From Calocera cornea HHB12733 (lineage: Eukaryota; Basidiomycota; Dacrymycetes; Dacrymycetales; Dacrymycetaceae): a DNA stretch of 64,000 nt. Positions within the stretch are counted from its first letter, which is position 1. Every line of letters begins with the position of its first letter. The translations under genes were made by a program, and so were the position numbers. Below are positions 10,776-23,132 of the stretch, in pieces. Where the stretch lies: positions 16,722 through 80,721 of the forward strand of contig KV424060.1 of assembly GCA_001632435.1 (NCBI GenBank), given 5' to 3'. Below the pieces are notes generated by a model, which did no database searches, had not been told where the DNA came from, and saw nothing but the letters and a program-made list of their open reading frames with translations.

Positions 10776-12132
10776 TCAAATGTCCAGTTGCTTGCTGATG
10801 TAGCGACGCATGAGATCTGGGAGACGATAAGGATTTGGCCTCAGGACATGTGTTCCTTCCTGGTCCTGATCCACGAGAAATGTGATGCTCCTTACCTCAT
10901 TGCCCCTGGGCAAAGTCGGAGGCATGTGTAGTGTGAGGTGGTCATCCAACCATATGAATCGCAAGCGGGAAGACGGTGTCAGGAGATTGCGTTGAACCTC
11001 ATATGAGTTGACACTCGCAAAGGTAGTGTGCTGCAGATGCAACCGAATCCAGACCAAATTTGGCAGGAGCTCGAGTACAGAGCCTATTTGTTGCTAGATC
11101 ACGAGTGAGCGGCGATTTCAATAAGACAAGCAGCTCTTACCAGCGACCCATCCACGCATATTTCGAGATGAGTGAGGTCCGGGCATGACGTTGCCACTTG
11201 ATGAAACACCGATGGCGGGAGATATCCCCGATTGCCAGAGTTGCTCCCAACGTCTTGTCTTCCACCATGAACAAAGAAGAGACGCCGCAAGGTTGGCGTG
11301 CGTGCGAGTCTCGAAAGCAGTGCTGTCCTGTCTGCAATGTCGTTTATCGTCACGGTCAAATCGTAGTCGGGGAAGGATAAGGTGAGATCGAGAGTGTGGA
11401 GCGGTCTGTTCGCATCGCATAGTGTCAAAGAGTCTTGGACGTCGCCTATGAATGTTCGTAGATGTGGAAGAGCATGTGCAGATAGTAGAGGGAGATGGTG
11501 GAGGTCGAGGTCGAGAACTTCGAGCGCTGATGTCTTCTCTAACAGAGGCCGGAGGTCTATAAAAAGTGCATCCTCCCACGGCCAGAAGTCGAAGTCGACA
11601 TTCAGATTTGTGAGCGCAGGCAGCATTAATGCGTTCAAGCTGTCCAGCATCGGAGGGACCACAGACTTCAGCAGTTGCAGACCCGAGTCCCAAAGATCGA
11701 GCTCGGGAGGACCAGTATGCCTCGCCCAAGAGAGGTAAATGTGCAGGGTGCGCAGAGAATCTCCAGACAAGGATAGAGCGCTACACAACGTGCTCAATCG
11801 CGTCGCCGTTTCGCTCAACTGTCGCTCGGAGACTGCCGCCAAGGTCAGGCTGATTCTGAAGTATCGAGCGGCATGAAACACATACATAACACAACCAGGA
11901 TATGAAGCTCTCGTAAGTACCGAACCAAGTGCGAATGCTGAAGGAGAGTCATGAACAGTCCAGAGTCCGGTGACGTGATTGTCGCAATGCGGTAAAGAAG
12001 CGGGTTGAAGAGCATATAGGCGGTGCGTGATAGCCTAGCCAGCACGGCCATGTCAACGATCGAGATATCATAGGTCCAGAAGATCTCGGTGAAGTCCAAG
12101 GGCAAGTCATTCAGTGTGCGAACGGCGCTCAT
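10776..12132 (-). CDS. F-box/LRR-like protein
   Basis: Probably a substrate adaptor of the fungal F-box type. Three exons (12132-11921, 11855-11141, 11069-10776) give about 406 residues in phase. The first exon has an F-box-like helical segment (DMAVLARLSRTAYMLFNPLLY) matching the loose F-box of mushroom paralogues. The rest has leucine-rich repeats (LRTLHIYLSW, LTNLNVDF, LEVLDLDLHHLPL, LHTLDLTLSF, LTHLEICVDGSL, VWIRLHLQHT). The first intron (donor GTACTT) and second intron (donor GTAAGA) fit the frames. The second acceptor (CGAG) is weak and was chosen only because it preserves frame. The frame stays open to 12216, so the start is uncertain. Confidence 0.6.
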
Positions 12133-12458
12133 GAGAAGGTTGATGGTATCGAAAGCAACTATATTGTAATCAGTGAGCCTAACAACGGCCAGCAGTGGAG
12201 GTGAACAGTACAGCAAAGAGCGGAAGCAGATTTGGTGATCAATGACATCGATGGAAGCATCGATGTTATTATGGAGCAGTGGGAAGGCTGCAGCGCACTC
12301 TTCAGTATTTCATCCTAAAGTGAACTGAGTTTATTCTGCATCGCCCAGCTACTGGCATTCAGACAATAATTATATGTACTATCTGCCGAGTATCCAGACC
12401 GCTCGCATTACTTAGTCCATACGTCGAATATCAAACTTCATCGATAACCGTTGTCAAG

Positions 12459-14006
12459 CTAATCATCCATCTCATCGTCCTCCGTCTCCCCGTGGTGTTC
12501 TTCATAGTGTTGATAGTTCTCGAGCCAGACATGCCTTTCCTGAACCCTATACCAAGGTAGAGACATCGCTGCCGCGAGGTCGCGCAAGATATCCCAGCGA
12601 GCATCTGCAGCGAGGCAGAGTGTCGATTCCGGCCCGCTGAACTCCTCCAAGGCTGCCATAAAGATCGCGCGACAGTCTTGGACCTGCGATTGTGGGGAGA
12701 ACTCATTTGCTGGATCACAGACGCAGAATGTTGGCAATGCAGGCAGACGCCAGATCGGATATGCACCTGCATATTGCCAGTCGAGGATACCCGCAATATC
12801 ACCCGCGTTGCTGCCCTCTGTCACGATAAGGAGGCTCCTGCATGAAGAGGTCAGCGCCACATCAAACGCATGGAAATGAGCTCACGAGCCGTTCATGCAA
12901 GGATGGTAGACATGAAATTCTAGGCCAGAAAAAGGAATCTCATGCTCGGCCTCCTGACACACATGTGGGATAGCCATGAGGAGCTCCATCAGAAGGTTGT
13001 TGCTCGCCTCGATCGCCTCAGACCACTTCACATCAGCCGGAAGTGTGGCTCGTCCGAAGTCTTGCCAGCTCGCAAGATGCCCATTCTCTTCCAGGTCCAG
13101 GTTCACGAGCCACTCGCTTGCGCTCTTGAACGTTCGATTGAAGCGCCGTCTCTCGTACGCCTCGTCTCGGGCTTCGGGCGGGGGCTCGAACTTGTCAGCC
13201 TGGACAGGTCCGATACCGAATTTTCCGTGAGCATCGAGACGAATTGAGCCGATTTGGTCGAAGGTAAGACAGGACATCTCGTGAACGATTCGGGCATAGT
13301 CACGGATTGTGCGATGTTTCGCTTCGATCGACAAGCCTTCCCAGCAGTTTTCCAGAGGCACGGCGTGTGACTAGTCGTACGGATATTAGAAGGGTAGAAA
13401 GAGGATCATATAACTCACTATTCGATCCATGATGATGAATCCGGAGCCAAGGAGCTTGTCCGTCATAGCCCAACCGTAGACCATAGGGACTGGCACGCGG
13501 CCGCTCGTTGCTTCTCGAACGTATATCATGGCCGACACCTGCATGGCCTTCAGCATAAGTCTCAACTGTGTCAAGCCCGCCAGCATACCTCTGCCACGAC
13601 TCTGTCCATGTGATAGTGAGACTGCTGAACAGCGAGTTGAAGGACAAGTTCGTCCGGTATGCGGCGCCGGCGTGGGACCTCGAACTTAAGGAGGAAGAAC
13701 TGAACCAAGTCTTCAGCAAAGCGTGCACATATCCGGAGAGCATCGTCTTACCTTATTCTTGTCTGTGATGTGCAGAGGTTTGGCCGTACATGGTACGCCG
13801 AACAGCAACCGTCCGACGTACGAGATGCGGGTCAAGAGGTCGAAGTGCCTCAGCTCGGCGATGAACCCGGAGCTGAGCTTCTCCAAGGTGACTGGCGACC
13901 CGAAGTAGATGCCCTTGTATGATTCAGATAGTATGATGTCGACAGTCACAGCGAGCTGATGGCGGAGCATCGTTGCGCCTGCCTCGCCAGTCGGGGTCGC
14001 CTCCAT
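12459..14006 (-). CDS. APH-like kinase A, catalytic Asp replaced
   Basis: Member of the aminoglycoside phosphotransferase-like (APH/choline-kinase fold) family, which is large in mushrooms and whose substrates are mostly unknown. The chain reads: N-terminus MEATPTGEAG; FEVPRRRRIPDELVLQL; MQVSAMIYVREATSGRVPVP-MVYGWAM (the conserved VPVPxVYAY hinge); an IGSIRLDAHGKFG segment; the catalytic loop HPCMNGSS; then GILDWQYAGAYPIW. In the canonical HxDLxxxN loop the Asp is Cys and the final Asn is Ser here, while the Mg-binding Asp (LDW) remains. A 48-nt intron (12885-12838) splits the codon just before the former Asn in phase 2. Other introns sit near 13765-13705, 13600-13555 and 13430-13375. It is probably a pseudokinase or has altered chemistry. 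Confidence 0.75.
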
Positions 14007-17000
14007 GAGAGTCAGGAACTGAGCCGTCGTACTCGCGAACAGATGCGTGGCAATTGAGTGAATGTTCAGGTCCAGTCATTCCGAGACAGAAGACCAGGAC
14101 AGTGCCAGCAGAGAGAACGCATCACGAGCTAGAGACGGTATCGATTATCCCTGAGACAAGATAGGTAATGATCGTAGCGGGAGCGTCGTTAGAGCGGCCC
14201 AGAGTGACCAAATGGGGTCTAGACAACCCCCAAGTCCCTGGCAAGGATGTTCATCCGTCCTTCTCCAACAGAATAAGCACGAATAGGATTGAAATATGCA
14301 GCGTCGCAAGGAGCGATAAGCAGCGTGTGATTCATTTGAAGGTGTCAGTCGAAAAGGTGGTAGACCAGGAGAAGCAGCTCGGGCCGGCTTTTCTACGCGT
14401 CAGCACGGAAGCTGTTTCGCGCGTCGACACGTCGCGTCGCACGCCTGGCTTGCTTGAGCTCGTGGCTCCCCGTCGACCTCCTGCAGTGCCGAGCTGATCG
14501 TTGGCACATCAATCATATCCTCGTCCTATATGCATCCAAATCCTCGTGGAGATACTGAGACGGGTCAAGCAGCGATGTGCTCGAGCCGAGACGTTCCGGA
14601 TGGCTGGCTGGCTGACGTGTAGCCGAGGTCTCACTCCAAGTCACCTGATGCACGACTTGAAGCCATGCTATTTGCATCTTATGCTAGCACTGACGTCTTT
14701 GCCGTCCTCAACCTTCCAACTTTCCGTGTAACAAGAGGGTGTTCATCTCCTGCGTTCTGCTTGCTAGTGTTTGGTACAATATGTTATCTCTCACATGGAG
14801 CATACCGCTACTCGCGTTCTGTGCCTGGCATCCGCATACACGCCGCTAGATAAAGAAACTCGGTATGTCAATGCTTGTTCCTCATTACTTATTTCTAATC
14901 ATGCTACAGAGCAGTGGAAATTGGGAGAGGTTGCCAGTGGGTCGGTGCGTTGTTCTAATACCGTTCTGTCTGAGGCTAGTGCTGATGTATATCCCAGGCG
15001 AGGCCCCGCTCTGCGGCTATGGTTGGGATAATGGAGCAGATACAGTGCGGAGGGTGCGGATTCAGTGGTATCGCCGTCGCCAAGACAACATCAACCAACC
15101 CACAGTCGGGGGAAAACATAGGGAACTCGTATCTTGACATTTGTGAGTGGGTGTCCATGGACAGGCCCGCGGCCACGCAAGCTGATGGATGGTATGGAAT
15201 AGACACATGAGCTCCACTTGGTGCACCATGCTTGTGGGGCTCCAAATCGTACTGCTGCCCGATCCTCACATACATTGTTCCGTGTAAGCCTGCATTTTCG
15301 GGATGTATCTCCATCTCAATGCATTTATAGGCACGGCCCAGTCTGTCACGCTTAGAGAAGCAGGCACTGAAGGCAAATACCTCTGGGAGTGTGTCAACCA
15401 CTACTAGATAATTCATTTTCCCGCTTACCTGAAATCTAGGTACCATTGGATTGACGAGGTGCCGCCATGCAACAATGACCGGGATATCGTCGCCCTCGAA
15501 CGAGTTTCGACAGTTGGCGGATATGGCGATTCATTGATCACTCATGTCTATAAGATGTACTGCTGCGTTCGGAACAGTTGAATGATGAACCCTTTCCTAA
15601 AAGCATGCTAACCATACCTGTACTGCAAGATCGACGCTTTCATCACCGTCACTATTCCCCTTTCGCACTTCCGGTTGCTATCGTGTTCGAGACATTGTCT
15701 GAGCTGGTTGCTCTATCCCTGGGTATTCTTACAAGGATATTCCATGCCTCCTTATCGTGGGCTATTGTAACCACTCGACTTGCAGCGCTCGTCTAATTTC
15801 CGTCTGATACGATGAGCCTTCATGTAACGTGTGCTGTGACTGAGAGTTTCCAGTTTCCGGCCGCACAGCTTGATTCAGGCAGCATAACACGGCAAGGCAG
15901 CCTGAGAGATGGTGATAACTCAAGGCCAGGAGAGGGACTACCATTGCTGGGTGCAGTGTCGCTCTTGTTCAATCGGTCCTAGAAGCCCCCCGGTGATGCT
16001 TAATGGTGACGCTGTTCCATATCATTGAGTAAGCAGACTGTGAAGCATCATCGAACGATTCCAGATAGAGCATCGGTAGATGAGGAAACGGAAGAGAAAA
16101 ACGACGTGACCGACTCCACGGAAGAAGCCGATCGCTGGGGGTCTCTGCACGGCTTTCCCCCGTTCCATCGTGCTTCCCTCCTTCGCTACGCCACTGAATG
16201 CCTCTGAAGACGCAAGTTCCGTCAGTCTGAGCGCAGAATAATACAGATATATCAGAGCACAAGACCAATCGGCCCGCGTATCCAATCAGCGAGGAGGCTG
16301 CGGAGCCGGAGCCGAGTGAACAGGAAGATGTGAGATGATTCCGCTGCGACGACCCTTTTGAATCAGGCCAAAGATAACGACGCAAAGCCTTTCGGAGCGG
16401 AGAAGATTGTCATAGACCACATCTCACCATCAAAGTCGCCGCGATTGTCCTTGGATTGCGTGTGTTTGGACCAGGACCGTGAGCGGCCGGTTGGAAGACC
16501 TAGGTTCCCGTGGGGAGTTCAATCTCGATGGAATGGATTTCTCCAGCATTACATAGCAACAGCTCACTCGAGAGGGTTTCCCAGAGCACGGCGAAGCTGA
16601 GAACCGTCAATACAGAATCCAACGCTTTCCAGCCTAGTCCTAATGGAAAGTACGGACGTAAAATCTGCCCGCGGCCGAACCCCGGCTCTCGGCTGCGGTG
16701 CTGGAAAACAATCACGTGTCTTCTCAGTCACTCCCTCGCGTTGGGGCCGGTATCATCGTGTTTGCCCAAGGGCCGCGGTGCATGTAATTGACCTAGGAGA
16801 GGAGAGTATAAGCAATACTGTAAGTTGTCTCCATTTCCTTATCGACACGCGGTGAACACGTGTGCTTCAGAGTCAGACTCACGGCAGAACCGCCTTAATT
16901 CCGTTGGCTATCTGGCTTTCCGGCCGAACGTCAGCACGATAGTCTAGTGAAGGTGATTCACCGGATAGCGGATAGTATAAAGCAGTTCAGAGCCGTAACA

Positions 17001-17125
17001 AGGGAGTCGCGGATAGACCTCTGTCATCTCCATAGATTGTTGCCCGCAGATTAAGCCGACGCCTTGCACAACATCACCAGCAGCACATACCAGTCAAACC
17101 TGAGTCAGCGCCATCCCCACGCCAA
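14007..17125. other. 3.1-kb gene-poor stretch
   Basis: No gene could be supported. The longest frame (14976-15446, minus, 156 codons, starting MVPRFQVSGKMNYL) has no recognised domain and no convincing splice partners. No transposon terminus, satellite or RNA gene was found. Base composition is close to that of the other intergenic stretches. Confidence 0.4.
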
Positions 17126-18693
17126 ATGGCACAATACTTGTATACAGGGGAAACTGTTCTTCTGGACGAATGGGAGCTACAGTTTCCCGAGCCGGTTGGG
17201 AGCTACAGCGAGCGATTATCAGCCTTATCGGAGCAGGTCTTCGGATGTCCTTGTGCCGTCGAGGGCTTCTCTGAAGGGAGACACAACACGGTCAGCTAGA
17301 TATCCATGCCAGACCACGGAAATGTTCTAACCTTCAAGTTCAAGATCTATCGGATGAAGATGGCCAGGCCGCGTCCAGCCACAACGCCACGGACGGCGCT
17401 GTTTCGACTCGCAGGGGCTTACAGACAGGCCAGCTGCATCAATGCCAAGTCGGAGGTGGGTTTGTTGCGAATCTTGCGATGTAACGATAGTCCGATGTTG
17501 ATACGTCCCAGGTGGATACCATGCTTTATCTCCAGGAGCACGCCAATCTTGGGATCCCGTGTCCAAAAGTGTACGCGTATGCCATGGATCAAAGCCTGAT
17601 GGGAGGTCCTTTCCAGATCATCGAGCAAGTTGTGAGGTCGCATTGCATTCATGAAGGTTTCCGTGGCCTGATGAGTCCTACGCAGGCGGGAGTCGATCTG
17701 CATGCAGTCTTCGATCGTCTTCGCCCGGAGGAGAAGCAGCGCACAGTTCTAGACTATGCACGGATTATCCGTCAGATGTCCCTGGTTCGATTCTCGTCAA
17801 TAGGTTCTCTGGAGCGTGAAGCGAATGGAGCTTACAAGGTCGTCGCACTATCTGCAGCTCGGAGCCATGCAGACGCAAGACGTACTTTGGCCACCAACAA
17901 TCTCGCCAGCCGTTCATTTAGGTCCGTGCGTGAATGGCTCGATACCTCGGAGAGGGAGAACAAGCTCCTGCTAGAGCAGTATCCAGACCTCCTAAAGAGC
18001 AGGTCGCGACCGGAAGAGGAGACACGCCAGAAGCACATTGCCGCCAATGCTGCCTTTGATGGGATGCTTCGGTTGATCCCACATGTTGCGCAGAGTGGAG
18101 GTCTATCCAGTACCTTCTGCCTGTGGCACGTCGACTTGCACGGCAGGTTTGCAATTTGGCTGCATGCTGGGAAAGTACAGGGCTGATCTTGTGACAGAAA
18201 TATTCTCGTGTGTCCGTCTGGTCCAGATGCAGGCAGAATCGTCAGCATAATTGATTGGGAGAATGCCGGAACATTTCCCATATGGCGTTTAGTCGATCCT
18301 CCAGAGTGGTTCTCCAACAACCGCATGAAAGAAGCTAGGCCGAATCAGGAGTTTCTGTACTATCTGCAGACCTTCCAGAATGAGCTCACCCGGCTTGACT
18401 CTGAAGGCTTGCTGAGGACGGCAATACAAAGGAAGTACGATTTTTTGCGGCAGGTCGCTTCTGCTGTCAGTTCTCCCTGGCAGCACATCGACCTGCGAAA
18501 CGCATGCATCACCGAGTTCGAGGCGCAGCAGGCTCAGCTTCGTGCACAACAAGCCCAGCAGGCGGCCCAGCAGGCGGCCCAGCAACAGCCGCAGCCGAAG
18601 ACGGCGCGAAAATCCTCTGGCTCGGGAGGATATGCGACCGACTCGGGTGCAAAGCCGCGCAGTAGAACCAGGAGCCTGTTCAGCAGGAAGTAG
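17126..18693 (+). CDS. APH-like kinase B, intact catalytic loop
   Basis: Exons 17126-17290, 17339-17455, 17512-18146 and 18198-18693 are in phase; an optional in-frame 63-nt intron may be removed near 17635-17695. The protein shows SEVDTMLYLQEH, IPCPKVYAYAMDQ, the canonical catalytic loop HVDLHGRN (Asp and Asn present) and SIIDWENAG with the Mg-binding Asp, so it is probably catalytically competent. The 51-nt intron (18147-18197) splits the codon before the loop Asn in phase 2, exactly as in the other three APH-like genes here. The C-terminus has a polyQ/Ala-Gln tract (AQLRAQQAQQAAQQ) and ends in a basic tail with GGYATDSGAKPRSRTRS, a motif shared with gene C. The substrate is unknown. Confidence 0.85.
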
Positions 18694-19074
18694 AAGCGCG
18701 ACGAGAAGCTGGTGTGTGGATGATAGACTGCTCGTAGACTAGAGAGCAAGATGGTCGTATAGAATAGAGGCACAATATGAGCTGCCCGTATGCACGTTAG
18801 ACGCCATGAGTTATTGATACATGTTATTTTTCTTCATGAGCAAATACAATGCGGATCTTGGCGGGTGGACAGGTCGCGTGCCCCGAAGAGCGCAGAAGAC
18901 GGGCATTTCAGACGGCATCAAAGGGTCTTGAAGTCCAAACAGGGAAGCGGCAGCAATCGAGGGCTCCCTATTCCGCTTCCGTCCCACCCACGTGCCGCGC
19001 ACCCGTCTCACGAAAATCTCTAGTAGAGGCTCGAGCTCATCGTCCGCGCTGTCATCCTCGACTATACCTACACA
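18694..19074. other. Intergenic, RPL14 promoter side
   Basis: 380 bp between kinase B and RPL14 with no coding region. The last 60 bp before the RPL14 ATG are pyrimidine-rich in part (CATCCTCGACTATACCTACAC). Confidence 0.4.
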
Positions 19075-19896
19075 ATGCCGGTGCGTTCACGTTGTTTTCG
19101 ATGCTTGGAGGGAGCGAGGGCATGGTTGTGATGGGATCTTGGGATGGAATGGTGCCAGGGAGACGGGAATAGGTGGATGGACGGTCGGAAGGATGGATGG
19201 TGTTGCACCCGCATGGATGGTGTCGATGTCGAAGGCGCCTAGGACGAATGCGTGTTGATGTGCTCTCGCTCTCCCCTAGCGTGGACTATCTGGTCTATCG
19301 AGGGCATTCGTACTGATCTGTACCGCAGGAACCTTCCACCTTCAAGAAGTTCGTCGAGGTTGGGCGTGGTGCGTCTCCTGCCGGTGTTAAGCAGTTTCAG
19401 CTTTGCTAACGTTGTGCATAGTCGTCCTCCTCAACAGTGGTGCGTCCGAGGGCAAGATCGCCGTGATTGTCGAGATCATCGACCACAACCGAGTTTGTGT
19501 CACGTAACCTGGAATGCTTGCGTTCATGTGCTGATGTTGTTCGCAGGCTATCATCGACGGTCCCTCCACCGGCGTGCCCCGCCAGCCCTACCCTTACAAG
19601 CACCTCACCCTCACTCCGTTCGTCGTCCCCTCTCTCCCCCGGGCGGCCGGCTCTGGTGTTGTGAAGAAGTACTACGAGAAGTCTGGTATTGCCGAGAAGT
19701 GCGTGCCCTATCTCCCTTCATACGACCAGTAGTACTGACTGTGCTGTGTAGGTGGGCTGAGTCTTCCTGGTCCAAGCGTCGTGAAGCGCTCCAGAAGCGT
19801 CGGGCACTGAACGACTTCGAGCGCTTCGAGGTCATGCTCCTGAAGAAGCAGCGGAGGGATACCGTCCGCAAGTCGCTGAAGAAGTCTGTTGCATGA
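19075..19896 (+). CDS. RPL14: 60S ribosomal protein L14 (eL14)
   Basis: Structural protein of the large ribosomal subunit. Five exons (19075-19080, 19329-19368, 19422-19492, 19547-19698, 19752-19896) give 137 residues, the normal fungal length. The first exon codes only Met-Pro and is followed by a 248-nt intron, mirroring RPS26. Diagnostic sequence: TFKKFVEVGRVV, EGKIAVIVEIIDHNRAIIDGP, then PYKHLTLTPFVV and a basic C-terminal helix (WSKRREALQKRRALNDFERF). All four introns have GT..AG ends, and the third joins HNR to AIID exactly as the family requires. Confidence 0.97.
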
Positions 19897-20244
19897 ACGG
19901 GCTTTAGAGGGATCTGCGTGTTTGCGCGTCCGTGCGTGTGCATGCGAGCGGATGTGCGGTGGACTGCGTGGGAGCTGGAGCAGTGCAAAACCTATTACAT
20001 GTGGGATGCGTAGGGTATATGCGTTATGATCATGGCATGCCTACACCAAACTTGGTTGTCCCTCGCACCTATTACCTGGGGCCTCATAGCTACAACGCAT
20101 TCTTCCAACTGCAAAGTCTTACATTGGTATTCCAATATGAGGGTATAATGCCTCGCTATGCGCAAATAGGAAGAGAACCATGTCTGGTCACGTCGTCGGG
20201 TCTTGCAGAACCACTAAGATATACCGCTCATCTGCAATCATGAC
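19897..20244. other. Convergent intergenic region
   Basis: 348 bp between the 3' ends of RPL14 (plus) and the dynein light chain gene (minus). It must carry both polyadenylation regions. No other feature was recognised. Confidence 0.4.
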
Positions 20245-20664
20245 TCAGTCCACGACTTGCACCCGTATGAAGCTTTCCCACTCACCAGGAGTGATCATCA
20301 ACTCGTGTCTCCTCGTCCTGACCCTCATGAACTTGAGCTCGTCGCCCTCGCCCACCTCCTGCACACCCTCTCTCACGACCCGCACGACTCGCCCGATGAC
20401 CCTGGCGTACTTCCTGCCCTCCTCGCCGTCGAAAATAGGCCCGCTTGCTCTAATAATCGCGTGTTCGGGGTTGGAGATGATCAGCACGCCTCGGACAGCC
20501 CGGTGTGCTGATAGACGCGTAATGAGCGCGTCCGCTTCGGAGGAGCTGGGCGTGGGACCGTTGGCCGTGGGCGCAGGCACAGGTGCGGCAGCAGTTGATG
20601 TTCCCTGAGAAGGCTGTAACGCTGTTTAGTACAACTCTGCGTTATAGTGGTATAAACGGACCAT
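20245..20664 (-). CDS. Dynein light chain, roadblock/LC7 type
   Basis: Non-catalytic light chain of cytoplasmic dynein that dimerises and helps attach cargo adaptors. A 7-nt first exon (20664-20658, ATGGTCC) joins exon 2 (20621-20245) across a 36-nt intron with a TACTAAAC branch point, giving 127 residues. After a Pro/Ala-rich N-terminus the roadblock fold is clear: EADALITRLSAHRAVRGVLI, ISNPEHAIIRASG, then FDGEEGRKYARVIGRVV and the strand pattern LKFMRVRTRRHELMITPG. The length and the GVLII/ELMI motifs match family members. The micro-exon start was chosen because it is the only splice that gives an in-frame Met. Confidence 0.88.
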
Positions 20665-21000
20665 GATGGTCGTGAGAATGAAGCGCGATTTCCGGTTACA
20701 TAAGCCTCAGTCAAGGGTCCGGGGTCCACAGCTGCCAATGGAGTGCGACCGCAGCCACCGTCGGGCATGGGCCATCGACCATCATCACCTCAGACAAATC
20801 TTTGCAATGAGTGCATCGCTTACGGGAGTGCGGCAAAGGATTGTCCCCATAAGCTGGGGAGTGTCCAGGGTATCAGCTAACTCGCGCTTGACGATTTGTG
20901 GTGCGAGCCAACTGATTGAGCACTGGAGCGCGCTGGGCGTTGCTATCATCTCTACTCACTCGTATTCTCCTGGAACTGCCATCTTCACTCAAGTCACCTT

Positions 21001-21945
21001 GTGACAGCAAGGTTTCTATGTAAACTCTATTACGGTGAATGTGCTATCAGAGCGCTGAGCCTAGAGCAGACTCTGACACTCCTTACCGCGGTGCTTGAGG
21101 CACCTGAGTTCCAGCCTATGGCTAGCCTGGCTTCATCTCCTAGAGCTGCTTCCAGCACGTCCACTCCAACATCAAACACTTATCCTTCCATACTTCAAGT
21201 TGGAGCAACCGGTGGCGCCGCTTCTCCTTCTCCACCTTGGTGGGACAAGCGAATGCCACACGGTGGGCTTTCCCCTCTGAAAGCCAAGCCTCAATGCTCA
21301 CCGACGCTCAGTCCGACACGGGTCACAGCATACAGGATCATTTGCACTGTGGTGCTGATCGGTCTTGGCGTGACGAGAACAATCTTGAATCTCCAATCGT
21401 ATGCTGTGCCTTCCACCATAGAACAGCAGACATGGGCATCCAGGCTACTATTCTGGATTGCGACCTCGGAGTTGCTTTTGCATTGATGGACGGTAATGCT
21501 CCCAAATGTTCTGATATTCACTGACGACCTCAGCCAATTATGTGGCGGCTACCTAGAAGCTGAACACGGCCCACATCCAATCTATTGGTTCCTCTTTGAC
21601 ATGGACTGCGGTGCTGCAATACGCTCGGTAATCCGATGGATCTTAGAAGATGCCATCCACTCCACCATACGGCTATTGTCTAAATGGCCATGGTGCAACT
21701 GGTTTGGGCTTATTTCTGCTGTGATAGGTTACTGTTTTTCTAAGTCATATGGACCTGCCGCTCATTGTGTTCTCTTGCAGTGTCCACAATTATCATCGTC
21801 TGCAGCATCAGGTTTGACGATCCGGATTTTGCGATTGCTTTCTGGATGCTCGTTGCGATTTTCGCCTATCTTCCTTCCTTCCATGACATCTCAAGACTGG
21901 ATTGAGCGACATGCTGGTCTTATAGCTTGGAGAGTGCTAGAAGCA
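21001..21945 (+). CDS. Possible multi-pass membrane protein, model unresolved
   Basis: Hydrophobic segments typical of membrane helices recur in successive frames: AYRIICTVVLIGLGVTRTIL, ASRLLFWIATSELLL, WCNWFGLISAVI, and, after a plausible intron (GTTACTG..TTGCAG, 21727-21780), STIIIVCSIRFDDPDFAIAF followed by WMLVAIFAYLPSF. The order resembles the uncharacterised 6-7 helix membrane proteins found in agaricomycetes. I could not connect all exons in one frame, so start, end and integrity are uncertain. It may be a decayed copy. Confidence 0.35.
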
Positions 21946-23132
21946 AGCCTTCCTGCCAGGACGCGGCAACGCGGGAGGATTCGCGGGGAGGTGGATACTC
22001 CTCCGCAACAATTCAGTTTCAATGATAATACTCGTTATCGACAGTACTGTCTAGCAGCAGTCACAGTATCTGGACGTCTTTTACTGACCGCAACGGGGTG
22101 GCCATGACGCTATGTACTTGTTCTTTCAGCACCGCGGCGGATTGCCCGGGGTAGAAGGGCTGAATAACTGTTGACGCGACAATAGATCCCATCTACCTGT
22201 GGTTTTCGTGCACTGTCGCGTTAGACTTTCATGAAATGTGTTCTGGCCGCGAGGAATTGACTGATGCGACATGGGGCTGTTCTTCCAGCTTTGCTGCCGC
22301 ACGCGGGCGGATGAGATGATCAGGTCTTGACGACATGTACAGTGATATGACCTAAATAGGCATGGATAGTCGTGCACTGTACATCCTACCGGAATCCGTC
22401 CAGTTAGGGCACAACGCTTGCACGAGCGTCGGGTGGAAGACGGATAGCATGGCGGGCAAATGCCCCGACATCGGCAATCTGAGTCGACATCCTTCCCATC
22501 CGGCCTGCCAAACTGTCTTCAGGGTATCGAGGCAAGCCCTCAGCTCAGCTGACCGTCTCCCTCTAGGCCTCTGCCAAGACTAGGTAGACGAAGCCTATGT
22601 AGACGAAGCGAGCAGCAGCGTCCGACAGCGCCCAGGCTTTGAGGCGCTTATCATTACGTAACGCCTCATGTTACCTCATCGGGATGTGCGACTTGCTTTC
22701 CTTTGAACAGGAAGCCCATTGGTTCGCCAACCAGGTTCGCCAATCTCTGCATCGTCAGTGTAGCGCCCTCTACTAGCCCTGTCCGTCGAGGCCGCTGCCA
22801 GAAGCGACCCCAGCGGCCGAGCCCAGTCGCAAGCCCAGGCTTGGCTCTTCGCAGTACGTAACGCCCTGAGTCACAGATCCATTGACACAATTCCCGGCGG
22901 CGGAAGTGCTCGCCTGTGCTCGTTCCGCAGTTCTCGTTTCATGAAAGGACTACGTACAACATGTAGAGCTACGACCGGCTCGGGCTTGAGGGAGGAATAT
23001 GTATCGTGATCGAGAGAAGTCCTCCGGAGTCCGGGGCCCGGCGGACAATGTCCGGCGCCGGTGGCCAACGGAAAATCGGCCAAGGCAGCATACTGTAGCA
23101 TGCAACGACCGCCCGGCGGCGACGCGCCGCGC
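21946..23132. other. Intergenic, nothing firm
   Basis: No supported gene. The octamer-plus TACGTAACGCC occurs at about 22656 and 22855, and short direct repeats (TAGACGAAGC) occur near 22583-22605. GC content rises sharply toward 23 kb. Confidence 0.35.

Noticed and set aside
18147..18197. Apparent stop codons between HGR and NILV in kinase B as evidence of a pseudogene
   Set aside because: The segment has GT..AG ends, 51 nt, and the same position and phase as the intron in three paralogues; it is an intron.
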